This document shows, in pieces, positions 18,176 through 25,654 of a stretch of 64,000 bases of DNA. A program made the position numbers and the translations under genes. The notes below the pieces were generated by a model, which did not search any database, was not told the origin of the DNA, and saw only the letters and a list, made by a program, of their open reading frames with translations. The stretch covers positions 186,001-250,000 of the forward strand of contig NZ_JALIEA010000017.1 in NCBI RefSeq assembly GCF_022869005.1, written 5' to 3'. The stretch's first letter is position 1; the number at the start of each line of letters is the position of its first letter. This DNA comes from Corynebacterium kalidii. GTDB taxonomy: Bacteria; Actinomycetota; Actinomycetes; Mycobacteriales; Mycobacteriaceae.

Positions 18176-18217
18176 AACGGTGTACGGTGTTGAGGGGAGT
18201 GATTAACGTACGCTGTT
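18176..18217. promoter_or_regulatory. Paired TetR operator candidates
   Basis: Site 1 (18176-18191) is AAC-GGT-GTAC-GGT-GTT; site 2 (18203-18217) read on the minus strand is AACAGCGTACGTTAA. Both carry AAC-R-GY-GTACG, in opposite orientation, filling most of the 70-base gap between the ABC operon and the tetR gene. Such GTAC-centred sites are typical for actinobacterial TetR repressors that control a divergent exporter and themselves. Confidence 0.6.
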
Positions 18218-18234
18218 CGGAGTAGGCTGTCAAC

Positions 18235-19038
18235 ATGGACACCGACAACAACCGGGAATCCGACCGGATGCTCCGACTGGTCTGGCGCCACCGCCTGGGG
18301 GAGGAGGCGGGTCGGCGCGGCCCCCGCAAGAAGTGGTCCGTCGATGAGGTCGTCGACGCCGCCATCGAGGACGCCGACGCCGCCGGCACCGCCGGGGTCG
18401 AGGCGGTCTCCATGCGCAAGATCGCGGAGAAACTGCATACCTCGGCCGCCAGCCTCTACACCTACATCCCCGGCCGCGACGAACTGCTCGGCCTCATGGT
18501 CGACCAGGTGACCGGCAGGGCCGAGCTCCCCGTGTTCGACGGCCCCGCCACCTCGGCGACGGTCGTCGTCGAGCGGCTGCGGGAGCTCTCCCGGGTCGCC
18601 TGGGAGGAGATCCACCGGCACCCGTGGTTGCTCAGTGCACAGCGCCACCGGCCGCTGATCGGACCGAACGTCTCGGAACGGTATGAATGGCAGCTCGCGG
18701 CGCTGGACGGGTGCGGACTCGACGACGTGGCCATGGACCACACCGTGGCGCTGGTGGAGTCCCATGCCGTCGCCAGCGCCGCGGCCAGCGTGAACGCCCG
18801 CGAACTCGCCCGAACCTCCGGCCAGAGCGACGTCGAGTGGTGGCAGGCCAACGAGCCGGTCCTCTCACAGGTCATGCGCGGCGACGAGTTCCCGGTCTCC
18901 GGGCGCGTCGGCTCGGCGGTGGGGGAGAGATACCAGGCCGTCACCGACCCGGACGCGGTCTACCGCTACGGCCTCGAGGTCATCCTCGACGGCGTCCGGG
19001 CGCGGCTCGCCGGGTCCGGTGGCGCCGACGGCGTCTAA
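18235..19038 (+). CDS. TetR-family regulator
   Basis: This 267-residue repressor has a helix-turn-helix at about residues 40-80 (DEVVDAAIEDADAAG then SMRKIAEKLHTSAASLYTYI) and a TetR_C-type ligand domain with DVAMDHTVALVESHAVASAA. A basic stretch (GPRKKW) precedes the HTH. The ATG at 18235 has TAGGCT at 18223-18228 six bases upstream, so the message is probably leaderless. It very likely represses the divergent drrAB-like exporter and itself through the GTAC-centred sites in the shared gap. Confidence 0.9.
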   Translation: MDTDNNRESDRMLRLVWRHRLGEEAGRRGPRKKWSVDEVVDAAIEDADAAGTAGVEAVSMRKIAEKLHTSAASLYTYIPGRDELLGLMVDQVTGRAELPVFDGPATSATVVVERLRELSRVAWEEIHRHPWLLSAQRHRPLIGPNVSERYEWQLAALDGCGLDDVAMDHTVALVESHAVASAAASVNARELARTSGQSDVEWWQANEPVLSQVMRGDEFPVSGRVGSAVGERYQAVTDPDAVYRYGLEVILDGVRARLAGSGGADGV

Positions 19039-19129
19039 CCGCCCCGGGACGGGTCCTGCGCTTTTGTCGGGTGAACACTTTGCTGCGATGATTGAGGGCG
19101 TCCACGGACCGGCCTCGCCTGACCCCGCC

Positions 19130-19158
19130 GTGCACACCGCCGCGTCGGCGGCGTGCAC
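19130..19158 (+). terminator. GC-rich hairpin between tetR and tctC
   Basis: GTGCAC (19130-19135) and CCGCCG (19137-19142) pair with CGGCGG (19146-19151) and GTGCAC (19153-19158), with one A/C mismatch and a three-base loop. No T run follows. It may end the tetR message or be a structured leader of tctCBA. The rest of the 207-base gap shows a weak promoter candidate (TTGTCG at 19064, GATGAT at 19087). Confidence 0.5.
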
Positions 19159-19245
19159 CACACCGGTGCCCGGCGGAGTCCGGTACCACTGTCATCCGAA
19201 CCACGCGCCCCGGCTCCTTCCCCCGGGGCCTGTGAAGGAGCTCCA

Positions 19246-20277
19246 ATGAATCAGCCCACGGCCGCAGAACCCCCGGGGCAGGCGAGACCCCGGTCACGCA
19301 CGGTCGGCACCGCGGTCTTCGCCGTCATCGCGGTCATCGTCATCGGGACGGCGTCCTTCTTCTCGATCCGGTCGGCCTCGGGCGGCACGGACGTCCGAGG
19401 CAACATGTCACTGATCGCTCCGGCTGCCGCCGGCGGTGGCTGGGACACGTTCCAGCGTGAGCTGCAGCAGACGCTGAGAACCAACGGGATCGTCAACAAC
19501 GTCCAGGTCGTCAACGTGCCCGGGGCGGGCGGCACCATCGGCATCGGTGTCCTCGCCCAGCAGCCGGAGGCCAACAACCTCATGGTGGGTGGTTCCGGCC
19601 ACATCACCGCACAGGTCCAGTTCGGCACCCCCTCCAGGATCCAGGACGTGACCCCGGTGGCCAAGGTGCTCGAGGAGTACGACATCATCGCCGTCCCCGC
19701 CGACTCGCCCTTCGAGTCGATGGACGACGTCACCGAGGCGTGGACGCAGGACGCCGGCTCGCTGGCCTGGACCGGGGGAGGCTCCTTCGACCAGCTGGTG
19801 ATGACCGACATCGCGCTGGAACTCGGTGTCCCCGTCTCCGAGACCACCTACATCCCCTCGGACGGTGGCGGTGAGGCCATCCAGGCCCTCCTCAACGGCA
19901 CGGCGGACATCACCGCCGGTGGTTTCGCCGACATCTACCCGCAGGTCGAGTCCGGCCGGCTGCGGGTGCTGGGCGTCGTCGCCGAGGAGCGCCTCTCCGG
20001 TAGCCCGGAGATCGAGGCGATCCCGACCCTCACCGAGCAGGGGCTCGACGTGACCATCACCAACTGGCGTGTCCTGTTCGCCCCGCCCTCCGCCAGCGAC
20101 GAGGACGTCGAGGAACTCCGCGAGATCGTCGCCGAAGCCGTCGAGACCCCGGAATGGCAGGAGACCGTGGAACGCAACTACTGGCGCGAGGCACCACTGG
20201 AGGGCGAGGAGCTCGACCAGTACGTCCAGTCCGAGACGGACCGGATCACCACCCTGTTCGAGGAGATGGGACGATGA
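19246..20277 (+). CDS. tctC: Tripartite tricarboxylate transporter, solute-binding protein TctC
   Basis: The periplasm-side receptor of a TctABC system captures citrate-like carboxylates outside the membrane. At 343 residues it is normal. An N-terminal signal/anchor helix (about 22-43) has no lipobox. The Bug/TctC fold is marked by SLIAPAAAGGGWDTFQRELQ, the NVPGAGGTIGIGVLA loop and ALLNGTADITAGGFADIYPQV. The ATG at 19246 has GAAGGAG five bases upstream. It overlaps tctB by four bases, starting a three-gene operon. The exact ligand is unproved. Confidence 0.92.
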   Translation: MNQPTAAEPPGQARPRSRTVGTAVFAVIAVIVIGTASFFSIRSASGGTDVRGNMSLIAPAAAGGGWDTFQRELQQTLRTNGIVNNVQVVNVPGAGGTIGIGVLAQQPEANNLMVGGSGHITAQVQFGTPSRIQDVTPVAKVLEEYDIIAVPADSPFESMDDVTEAWTQDAGSLAWTGGGSFDQLVMTDIALELGVPVSETTYIPSDGGGEAIQALLNGTADITAGGFADIYPQVESGRLRVLGVVAEERLSGSPEIEAIPTLTEQGLDVTITNWRVLFAPPSASDEDVEELREIVAEAVETPEWQETVERNYWREAPLEGEELDQYVQSETDRITTLFEEMGR

Positions 20278-20810
20278 CCACCACAAGCGACACCGCGGAA
20301 CCGCGGACGACGACACCGGTCGGTGCGGGCACGGTCTGGGCCGGCAGGTCCGGGCTGGTCATGCCCGTCGTGATCGCCGGATTCAGCCTCTTCCTCATCA
20401 TCGGCTCGATGTCCATGGACGCCGCCGACGCGGCCTTCCCCGGCCCGGGGTTCTTCCCGACCCTGATCGGGGTCATCGGTCTCGTCCTGGCGACGGTGAT
20501 CGCCGTGGGCATCATCCGCCGCCCGGAGCACGTCGAGGGCGCGGCCGAGCAGACCACGCGCTTCCACTCGGACTTCCCGGCCCTCGGGTGGACGGTCCTG
20601 GGCTTCCTCGCCTTCGCTGTCCTGTTGCCGTGGCTCGGCTGGATCCTCGCCTCCGGACTGCTGTTCTGGTGCGTGGCCCGCGGGTTCGGCTCCCGCCGTC
20701 CCGTGTTCGACATCCTGGTCTCACTGTTCATGGGGTCGGTGGCCTACCTCGCCTTCGACGTGGCGCTCGGCCTGAGTCTCCCCTCGGGCATCATCGGCGG
20801 GGGGGTCTGA
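20274..20810 (+). CDS. tctB: Tripartite tricarboxylate transporter small subunit TctB
   Basis: TctB is the small membrane subunit of the Tct transporter, with four helices and poor sequence conservation. The 178-residue protein has the expected helices, starting GLVMPVVIAGFSLFLIIGSMSM, with the AAFPGPGFFPTLIGVIG loop that is the best TctB mark. ATG at 20274 overlaps the tctC stop as ATGA. tctA follows one base after its stop. The identity rests on helices, this motif and gene position. Confidence 0.9.
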   Translation: MTTTSDTAEPRTTTPVGAGTVWAGRSGLVMPVVIAGFSLFLIIGSMSMDAADAAFPGPGFFPTLIGVIGLVLATVIAVGIIRRPEHVEGAAEQTTRFHSDFPALGWTVLGFLAFAVLLPWLGWILASGLLFWCVARGFGSRRPVFDILVSLFMGSVAYLAFDVALGLSLPSGIIGGGV

Positions 20811-20811
20811 C

Positions 20812-22350
20812 ATGGATTCGCTCGGTCTGCTGATGGAGGGCTTCGCCGGAGCCCTCACCCCCGCCAACCTGATGTGGGTGCTCCTCGGCTGTCTCCTCGG
20901 CACCGCCGTGGGCGTCATGCCCGGACTCGGCTCGTCGATGGCGGTGGCACTGCTGCTGCCGATGACCTTCGCCCTCGACCCGACGGCGGCCTTCATCTTC
21001 TTCGCCGGCGTGTATTTCGGTGGTCTCTTCGGTGACTCCACCATGGCGATCCTGATGAACACACCGGGGCAGGCGTCCGCCATCGCCTCGACGTTCGAGG
21101 GACACAAGATGGCGATGTCCGGACGTGCACCCCAGGCGTTGGCGACCGCGGCCATCGGCGCCTTCATCGGTGGCTTCGTCGCCTCGGTCGTGGTCGTCTT
21201 CTTCGCTCCGCTGCTCGCCGACCTGTCGACATACTTCGGGCCGGCGGAGTACTTCGCACTCGCCCTGTTCGCCTTCGTCGCCACCTCGTCGGTCGTCTCC
21301 GACTCGGTCCCCAAGGGCCTGTCCGCCCTGGTGATCGGTCTGGGGATCTCGACGGTCGGCATCGACTCGGTGACCGGTACCGAACGGTTCACCCTCGGGG
21401 TGCCGCAGCTGTTCGACGGGATCTCGATCGTCACCGTCACCGTCGCGATCCTCGCCCTCGGGGAGGTCTTCTTCATCGCCTCCCGCGCCCGCCGCGACAA
21501 GCAGGACCTCAAGACCCGCTCGGCGGGACGGCCGTGGCTCAAGCTCGCCGAGTTCCGTGAGGCGTTGCCCGCCTGGCTCCGGGGTACCGCCATCGGCATG
21601 CCGTTCGGCGTGATCCCGGTGGGCGGCTCCGAGGTGCCGACGTTCCTCGCCTACTCGGTGGAGCGACGCCTGGACACCCGCCGCCCGTCACCGATGTTCG
21701 GCAAGGGCGCCATCCGCGGCCTCGCCGCGCCGGAAGCCGCCGGCAACTCGACGACGGGTATGGCGATGGGCGCCCTGCTGGCGCTCGGCCTGCCGGTCTC
21801 CGCCACGGCGGCCATCCTGCTGGCCGCCTTCCGCCAGTACGGTCTGCAGCCCGGACCGCTGCTCTTCGACCGCAACCCCGACCTCGTGTGGGCCCTGCTG
21901 GCGAGCTTCTTCATCGCGATGGTCGTGCTGCTGATCATCAACCTGCCCTTCGCCCAGCTCTGGGCGAAGCTCCTGCTGATCCCGCAGCCCTACCTCTACG
22001 CGGGCATCGCCCTCTTCTGCGGTCTCGGTGTCTACGCCACCTCAGGGCGGGTGTTCGACCTGCTGCTCCTGCTGGGCATCTCGGTGGTCGGGTTCCTGAT
22101 GCGCCGCTACGGTTACCCGCTGGCACCGCTGATCATCGGCATGGTCCTCGGGCCGCTGGCGGAGACGTCGATCCGCGACGCCCTGCTGTCCTCCTCCGGG
22201 GACTTCACGATCCTGGTCTCCAGCCCGATCACCTGGACCATCTACGGCATCCTGGCCGTCGTCCTCCTGGTGGCGATCCGCAGCGCCGTGGTCACCCGGG
22301 TACGGGTACGACGGATGAAGGCAGCCTCGGCCGAGGCGGTCGACGCCTAG
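20812..22350 (+). CDS. tctA: Tripartite tricarboxylate transporter large subunit TctA
   Basis: TctA is the sodium- or proton-coupled transport channel. It has 512 residues and about 11-12 helices. Family motifs: GTAVGVMPGLGSSMAVALLLPMTF near residue 30, YFGGLFGDSTMAILMNTPGQASAIAS, the second repeat GVIPVGGSEVPTFLAYSVERR and EAAGNSTTGMAMGALLALGLPVSATAAI. The protein ends EAVDA, and a 12-base unit encoding Val-Asp-Ala-stop is then repeated twice more. With tctC and tctB it makes a complete uptake system for tricarboxylates; a CitMHS symporter lies at 35173-36558. Confidence 0.95.
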   Translation: MDSLGLLMEGFAGALTPANLMWVLLGCLLGTAVGVMPGLGSSMAVALLLPMTFALDPTAAFIFFAGVYFGGLFGDSTMAILMNTPGQASAIASTFEGHKMAMSGRAPQALATAAIGAFIGGFVASVVVVFFAPLLADLSTYFGPAEYFALALFAFVATSSVVSDSVPKGLSALVIGLGISTVGIDSVTGTERFTLGVPQLFDGISIVTVTVAILALGEVFFIASRARRDKQDLKTRSAGRPWLKLAEFREALPAWLRGTAIGMPFGVIPVGGSEVPTFLAYSVERRLDTRRPSPMFGKGAIRGLAAPEAAGNSTTGMAMGALLALGLPVSATAAILLAAFRQYGLQPGPLLFDRNPDLVWALLASFFIAMVVLLIINLPFAQLWAKLLLIPQPYLYAGIALFCGLGVYATSGRVFDLLLLLGISVVGFLMRRYGYPLAPLIIGMVLGPLAETSIRDALLSSSGDFTILVSSPITWTIYGILAVVLLVAIRSAVVTRVRVRRMKAASAEAVDA

Positions 22351-22374
22351 GTCGACGCCTAGGTCGACGCCTAG
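22339..22374. repeat. Three exact 12-bp repeats carrying the tctA stop codon
   Basis: GTCGACGCCTAG occurs three times without gaps (22339-22350, 22351-22362, 22363-22374). The first copy encodes the end of TctA and its TAG; the other two repeat Val-Asp-Ala-stop in the same frame. The minus-strand stop of the UvrA-like gene (22371-22373) lies in the third copy. It looks like replication slippage at the junction of two convergent genes. Confidence 0.9.
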
Positions 22375-24803
22375 GTCGTCGTCTCGGTCGACTCCCGGCC
22401 CCGGGCGACCGCCGTCACCAGGGCCGTCCCCGTCGCGGTACCGCTCTCCGCGACGGCCGCGGGCGTCCCGTCGGCGATCACCCGTCCTCCGTCGGCACCC
22501 GCACCGGGACCGAGGTCGATGACCCGGTCCGCCTGTGCGACGACACGCACGTCGTGTTCGACCACCACCACCGCATCCCCGGCGTCCACCAGCCGGTTGA
22601 GCTCCGTGACCAGCAGCCCGACATCGGACGGGTGCAGCCCCGTCGTCGGCTCGTCCAGCAGGTACACCGTCTCGGCCCCGCGGCGTGACCCGCGCCGGGC
22701 CCGACGGCTGCGCTGCAGCTCCGTGGCCAACTTGATGCGCTGTGCCTCACCACCGGACAGCTCCGGCGCACCCTGACCCAGCCGTAGATACGACAACCCC
22801 ACGGCGTCCAGCGCCTGCAACGCGGCGAGCACCGACGGCTCCCCGGCGAAGACCTCCAGGGCGTCGGTCACCGTGAGGTCCAGGACACCGGCCACGGTGA
22901 GCCCGTGCCAGGTGACCTCCAGGGTCTCGTCGTTGTACCGCGCTCCGTGGCAGTCCGGACAGGTGGTGTAGCTCCCCGGCAGGAACACCAGCTCCACCTC
23001 GATCGCCCCTTCGCCGTTGCACGTGGGGCAGCGTCCCGCCGCGACGTTGTAGGAGAACCGCGACACCGACCAGCCCCGGCGACGCGCCTCCGGCGTCCCC
23101 GCGAAGAGCTTACGGACCGCGTCGAACAATCCGGTGTACGTCGCCAGACACGACCGGGTGGTCCGGCCGATGGGTTGCTGCGTGATACGCACCGTACGCA
23201 CGCCCTCCTCGGCGAGGATCTCGGGCAGCGCCGTGGACACCAGTGTCGACTTGCCGGAGCCGGACACCCCGGTCACCGCCGTGAACTGGCCGAGCCCCAG
23301 GTGCGTGTCGACGTCCAGGGTGCGTTCCGTCGTCCTCACCGGCAGCGACGACGCCGCCGGACGGACGGCGACCGCGCCACCCTTGAGCACCGGCGGCGGG
23401 GCGGCCAGGGCACGGCCGGTCGGCGTGTCCTGCCCCGACAGCCCGTCCACGGGGCCCGACCACAGGATCTCACCGCCGTTCTCCCCGGCACCGGGACCCA
23501 CGTCCACCACCCAGTCCGCACCGGCGACCAGGGACATGTCGTGCTCGACGAGGACCACGCTGTTCCCCGCCGCCAGGAAGCGGTCCATCAGGTCACGCAC
23601 CGCCACCCGCTCACTCGGGTGCAGACCGGCCGACGGCTCATCGAGGACGTACACCACGCCGAACAGGCCCGAATGCAGCTGCGAGGCCAGCCGCAGGCGC
23701 TGCAGCTCACCGGCGGACAACGTCGACGCCGGACGGTCCAGACTCAGATGACCCACCCCGAGCTCCACCGCCGCCTTCACCGTGGGCACCACCTGCTCCA
23801 GCAGCAGCCGCTCGGCCTCCGAGGTCTCCGATGGCTCTGCCGCCTCCGCCGTCCCGCCGGCGACGCCCATGAGCTCGGCCACCTCGGCCAGCGGACGTCC
23901 GTTGAGCTCGTCGATCGACATTCCCCGCCACGTCACTGACAGGGCGTCCGGGGTCAGCCGCCGCCCGGCGCACGACGGGCACACCGACTCCTCCATGAAC
24001 GACAACACCCGACGACGCGTCGACTCGGACGACGTCGAGGCCAACGTCTCGCGCAGGTACGTCGACACCGACCGCCACGTCCCCTCGTAGGTCCGCTGGA
24101 TCTGCTCCGCACCACGCACCGGATGCACCGTGACCACCGGCCGGTCCGTGGTGAACAGGATCCAGTCGCGCTCCTCACGCGGCAACGTCGACCACGGGAC
24201 ATCCGTCCGGTAGCCCAGCGTGACGAGGATGTCGTGGAAGTTCTTGCCCAGCCACGCGCCGGGCCAGGCGGCGACCGCACCCTCGTCGATCGACAGCGAC
24301 GGGTCGGGCACCATCGACTCCTCCGTCGGAGCATGGACCGTGCCGGTGCCCTGACACGTCGGGCACATCCCCGCAGCCGTGTTGGGGGAGAAGTGGTCGG
24401 AGTCCAATCGTCCCACACGCCCGCGCAGCTCCTCCGGATACGTCCCCGCACGGGAGAACAGGAGGCGCACCGAGTTCGACACCGTGGAGAACGTCCCCAC
24501 CGTGGACCGGGCGCCACCGCCACCCCGGGACTGCTCCAGGGCCACCGTGGGCGGTAGCCCGTCGATACGTCCCACCCGCGGGTCCACCGCGCCGGCGATC
24601 AACCGCCGGGCGAACGGCGCCACCGACTCCAGGTACCGCCGCTGCGCCTCCCCGTGGATCGTGCCGAACGCCAGGGACGACTTCCCCGACCCCGACACCC
24701 CGGTGACAGCCACCAGCTTCCCGTGTGGCATGTCCACCGAGACATGCCGGAGGTTCCGCAGGTGGGCGTCGTGGACACGGATATCGGGGCTCGTGACAGG
24801 CAT
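22371..24803 (-). CDS. UvrA-like ABC ATPase (class II, DrrC-type)
   Basis: This is a duplicated ABC ATPase of the excinuclease UvrA family, but with 810 residues against about 950 for true UvrA. Walker A motifs GVSGSGKSS (35-43) and a second GVSGSGKST are present; signatures are LSAGELQRLRLA and LSGGEAQRIKLA; zinc-site cysteines are at CPTCQGTG, CPSCAGRR, CPTCNGEG and CPDCHGAR. The short form lacks the UvrB-interaction region and is known for drug-resistance paralogues (UvrA2, DrrC), so a role with DNA-binding drugs is likely. ATG 24803 has TAGAAT eight bases upstream on its strand (24817-24812). The frame stays open further upstream but runs through the divergent SDR gene. Confidence 0.9.
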   Translation of the reverse strand: MPVTSPDIRVHDAHLRNLRHVSVDMPHGKLVAVTGVSGSGKSSLAFGTIHGEAQRRYLESVAPFARRLIAGAVDPRVGRIDGLPPTVALEQSRGGGGARSTVGTFSTVSNSVRLLFSRAGTYPEELRGRVGRLDSDHFSPNTAAGMCPTCQGTGTVHAPTEESMVPDPSLSIDEGAVAAWPGAWLGKNFHDILVTLGYRTDVPWSTLPREERDWILFTTDRPVVTVHPVRGAEQIQRTYEGTWRSVSTYLRETLASTSSESTRRRVLSFMEESVCPSCAGRRLTPDALSVTWRGMSIDELNGRPLAEVAELMGVAGGTAEAAEPSETSEAERLLLEQVVPTVKAAVELGVGHLSLDRPASTLSAGELQRLRLASQLHSGLFGVVYVLDEPSAGLHPSERVAVRDLMDRFLAAGNSVVLVEHDMSLVAGADWVVDVGPGAGENGGEILWSGPVDGLSGQDTPTGRALAAPPPVLKGGAVAVRPAASSLPVRTTERTLDVDTHLGLGQFTAVTGVSGSGKSTLVSTALPEILAEEGVRTVRITQQPIGRTTRSCLATYTGLFDAVRKLFAGTPEARRRGWSVSRFSYNVAAGRCPTCNGEGAIEVELVFLPGSYTTCPDCHGARYNDETLEVTWHGLTVAGVLDLTVTDALEVFAGEPSVLAALQALDAVGLSYLRLGQGAPELSGGEAQRIKLATELQRSRRARRGSRRGAETVYLLDEPTTGLHPSDVGLLVTELNRLVDAGDAVVVVEHDVRVVAQADRVIDLGPGAGADGGRVIADGTPAAVAESGTATGTALVTAVARGRESTETTT

Positions 24804-24811
24804 GGCCGCCC

Positions 24812-24828
24812 ATTCTAGGCGGTAGCCT
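24812..24828. promoter_or_regulatory. Back-to-back -10 boxes for two divergent leaderless genes
   Basis: Only 31 bases separate the two ATGs. TAGAAT on the minus strand (24817-24812) is eight bases from the UvrA-like start, and TAGCCT on the plus strand (24823-24828) is six bases from the SDR start. There is no space for ribosome binding sites, so both messages should begin at or next to their start codons, and the -35 region of each lies inside the other gene. Confidence 0.55.
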
Positions 24829-24834
24829 GGGGCC

Positions 24835-25581
24835 ATGGATTTCGGGATACGTGATCGATGGGCAGTGGTCGGGGCCTCGAGCCAGGGGCTCGGGTTCGGC
24901 TGCGCGGACGCACTGGCTGCCGAGGGGGTGAACGTGGTGCTCAACGCGCGACGCGCCGGGCCGCTCGCCGACGCCGCCGGACGCCTGCGCCGGCACGGTG
25001 TCGTCGTGCGCGAGGTGGTCGGCGACGTGAGCGACCCGGACGTCCGCGGGGCGCTGCTGGACGCCGCCCCGCAGGTGGATATCCTCGTCACCAACGCCGG
25101 TGGGCCGCCGCCCGGGGACTTCCGGACGTGGACGGAGGACGACTGGCTCGCCGCCGTGCGCCGGAACATGCTGGGCCCGGTCGAGCTGATCAAGGCCACG
25201 GTGGACGACATGGCGGCACGCGGTTTCGGGAGGGTCGTGAACATCACCTCGGGTGCGGTGAAGGCACCGATCGCGAACCTGGGCCTGTCGAACGGGGCCA
25301 GGAGCGGGTTGACCGGGTTCGTCGCCGGCGTGGCACGGCAACCGCGTCTGGCGTCGGCGAACGTGACGGTCAACAACCTGCTGCCCGGGCGCTTCGCCAC
25401 GGCCCGGTTACGGCAGACCGTCGGTGGGGAGGAACCCTCGCCCGAGGGGATCCCGGCGGGACGTTTCGGCACCCCGGCGGAGTTCGGCGCGGTGTGCGCG
25501 TTCCTGTGCTCGGCCCAGGCCGGCTACATGACAGGACAGAACGTCCTGCTGGACGGCGGGACGTACCCGGGGACCTTCTGA
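24835..25581 (+). CDS. SDR-fold protein lacking the canonical YxxxK active site
   Basis: The 248-residue protein has a Rossmann fold with the variant cofactor loop VGASSQGLGFG (12-22), NAG at about 92, and NITSGAVKAPIANLG where the catalytic Ser lies. Where YxxxK is expected it has LSNGARSGL, so the catalytic Tyr and Lys are missing. The C-terminal PGRFATAR and the ending VLLDGGTYPGTF are normal. It fits the subgroup of oxoacyl-reductase-like SDRs that lack the catalytic tetrad. Its function is unknown; it may be a different oxidoreductase or a binding protein. Start and promoter are shared with the divergent gene. Confidence 0.85.
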   Translation: MDFGIRDRWAVVGASSQGLGFGCADALAAEGVNVVLNARRAGPLADAAGRLRRHGVVVREVVGDVSDPDVRGALLDAAPQVDILVTNAGGPPPGDFRTWTEDDWLAAVRRNMLGPVELIKATVDDMAARGFGRVVNITSGAVKAPIANLGLSNGARSGLTGFVAGVARQPRLASANVTVNNLLPGRFATARLRQTVGGEEPSPEGIPAGRFGTPAEFGAVCAFLCSAQAGYMTGQNVLLDGGTYPGTF

Positions 25582-25625
25582 CATCCCCCGGTGCGTCCCG
25601 GCCCGGTGCGCGGACGTGCGCGGAC

Positions 25626-25645
25626 GGTGCGCACCCCTGCGCACC
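25626..25645. terminator. Convergent hairpin between SDR gene and ilvD
   Basis: GGTGCGCA and TGCGCACC form a perfect eight-base stem with a CCCC loop, ten bases past the ilvD stop. No T run is seen on either strand. Its position between two convergent genes supports a bidirectional terminator. Confidence 0.55.
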
Positions 25646-25654
25646 CGGCGGGGT

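Noticed and set aside
22371-25472. A 1033-codon open frame on the minus strand, longer than the UvrA-like gene
   Set aside because: The part beyond 24803 is antisense to the SDR gene and unlike UvrA; the start at 24803 begins with the conserved N-terminus.
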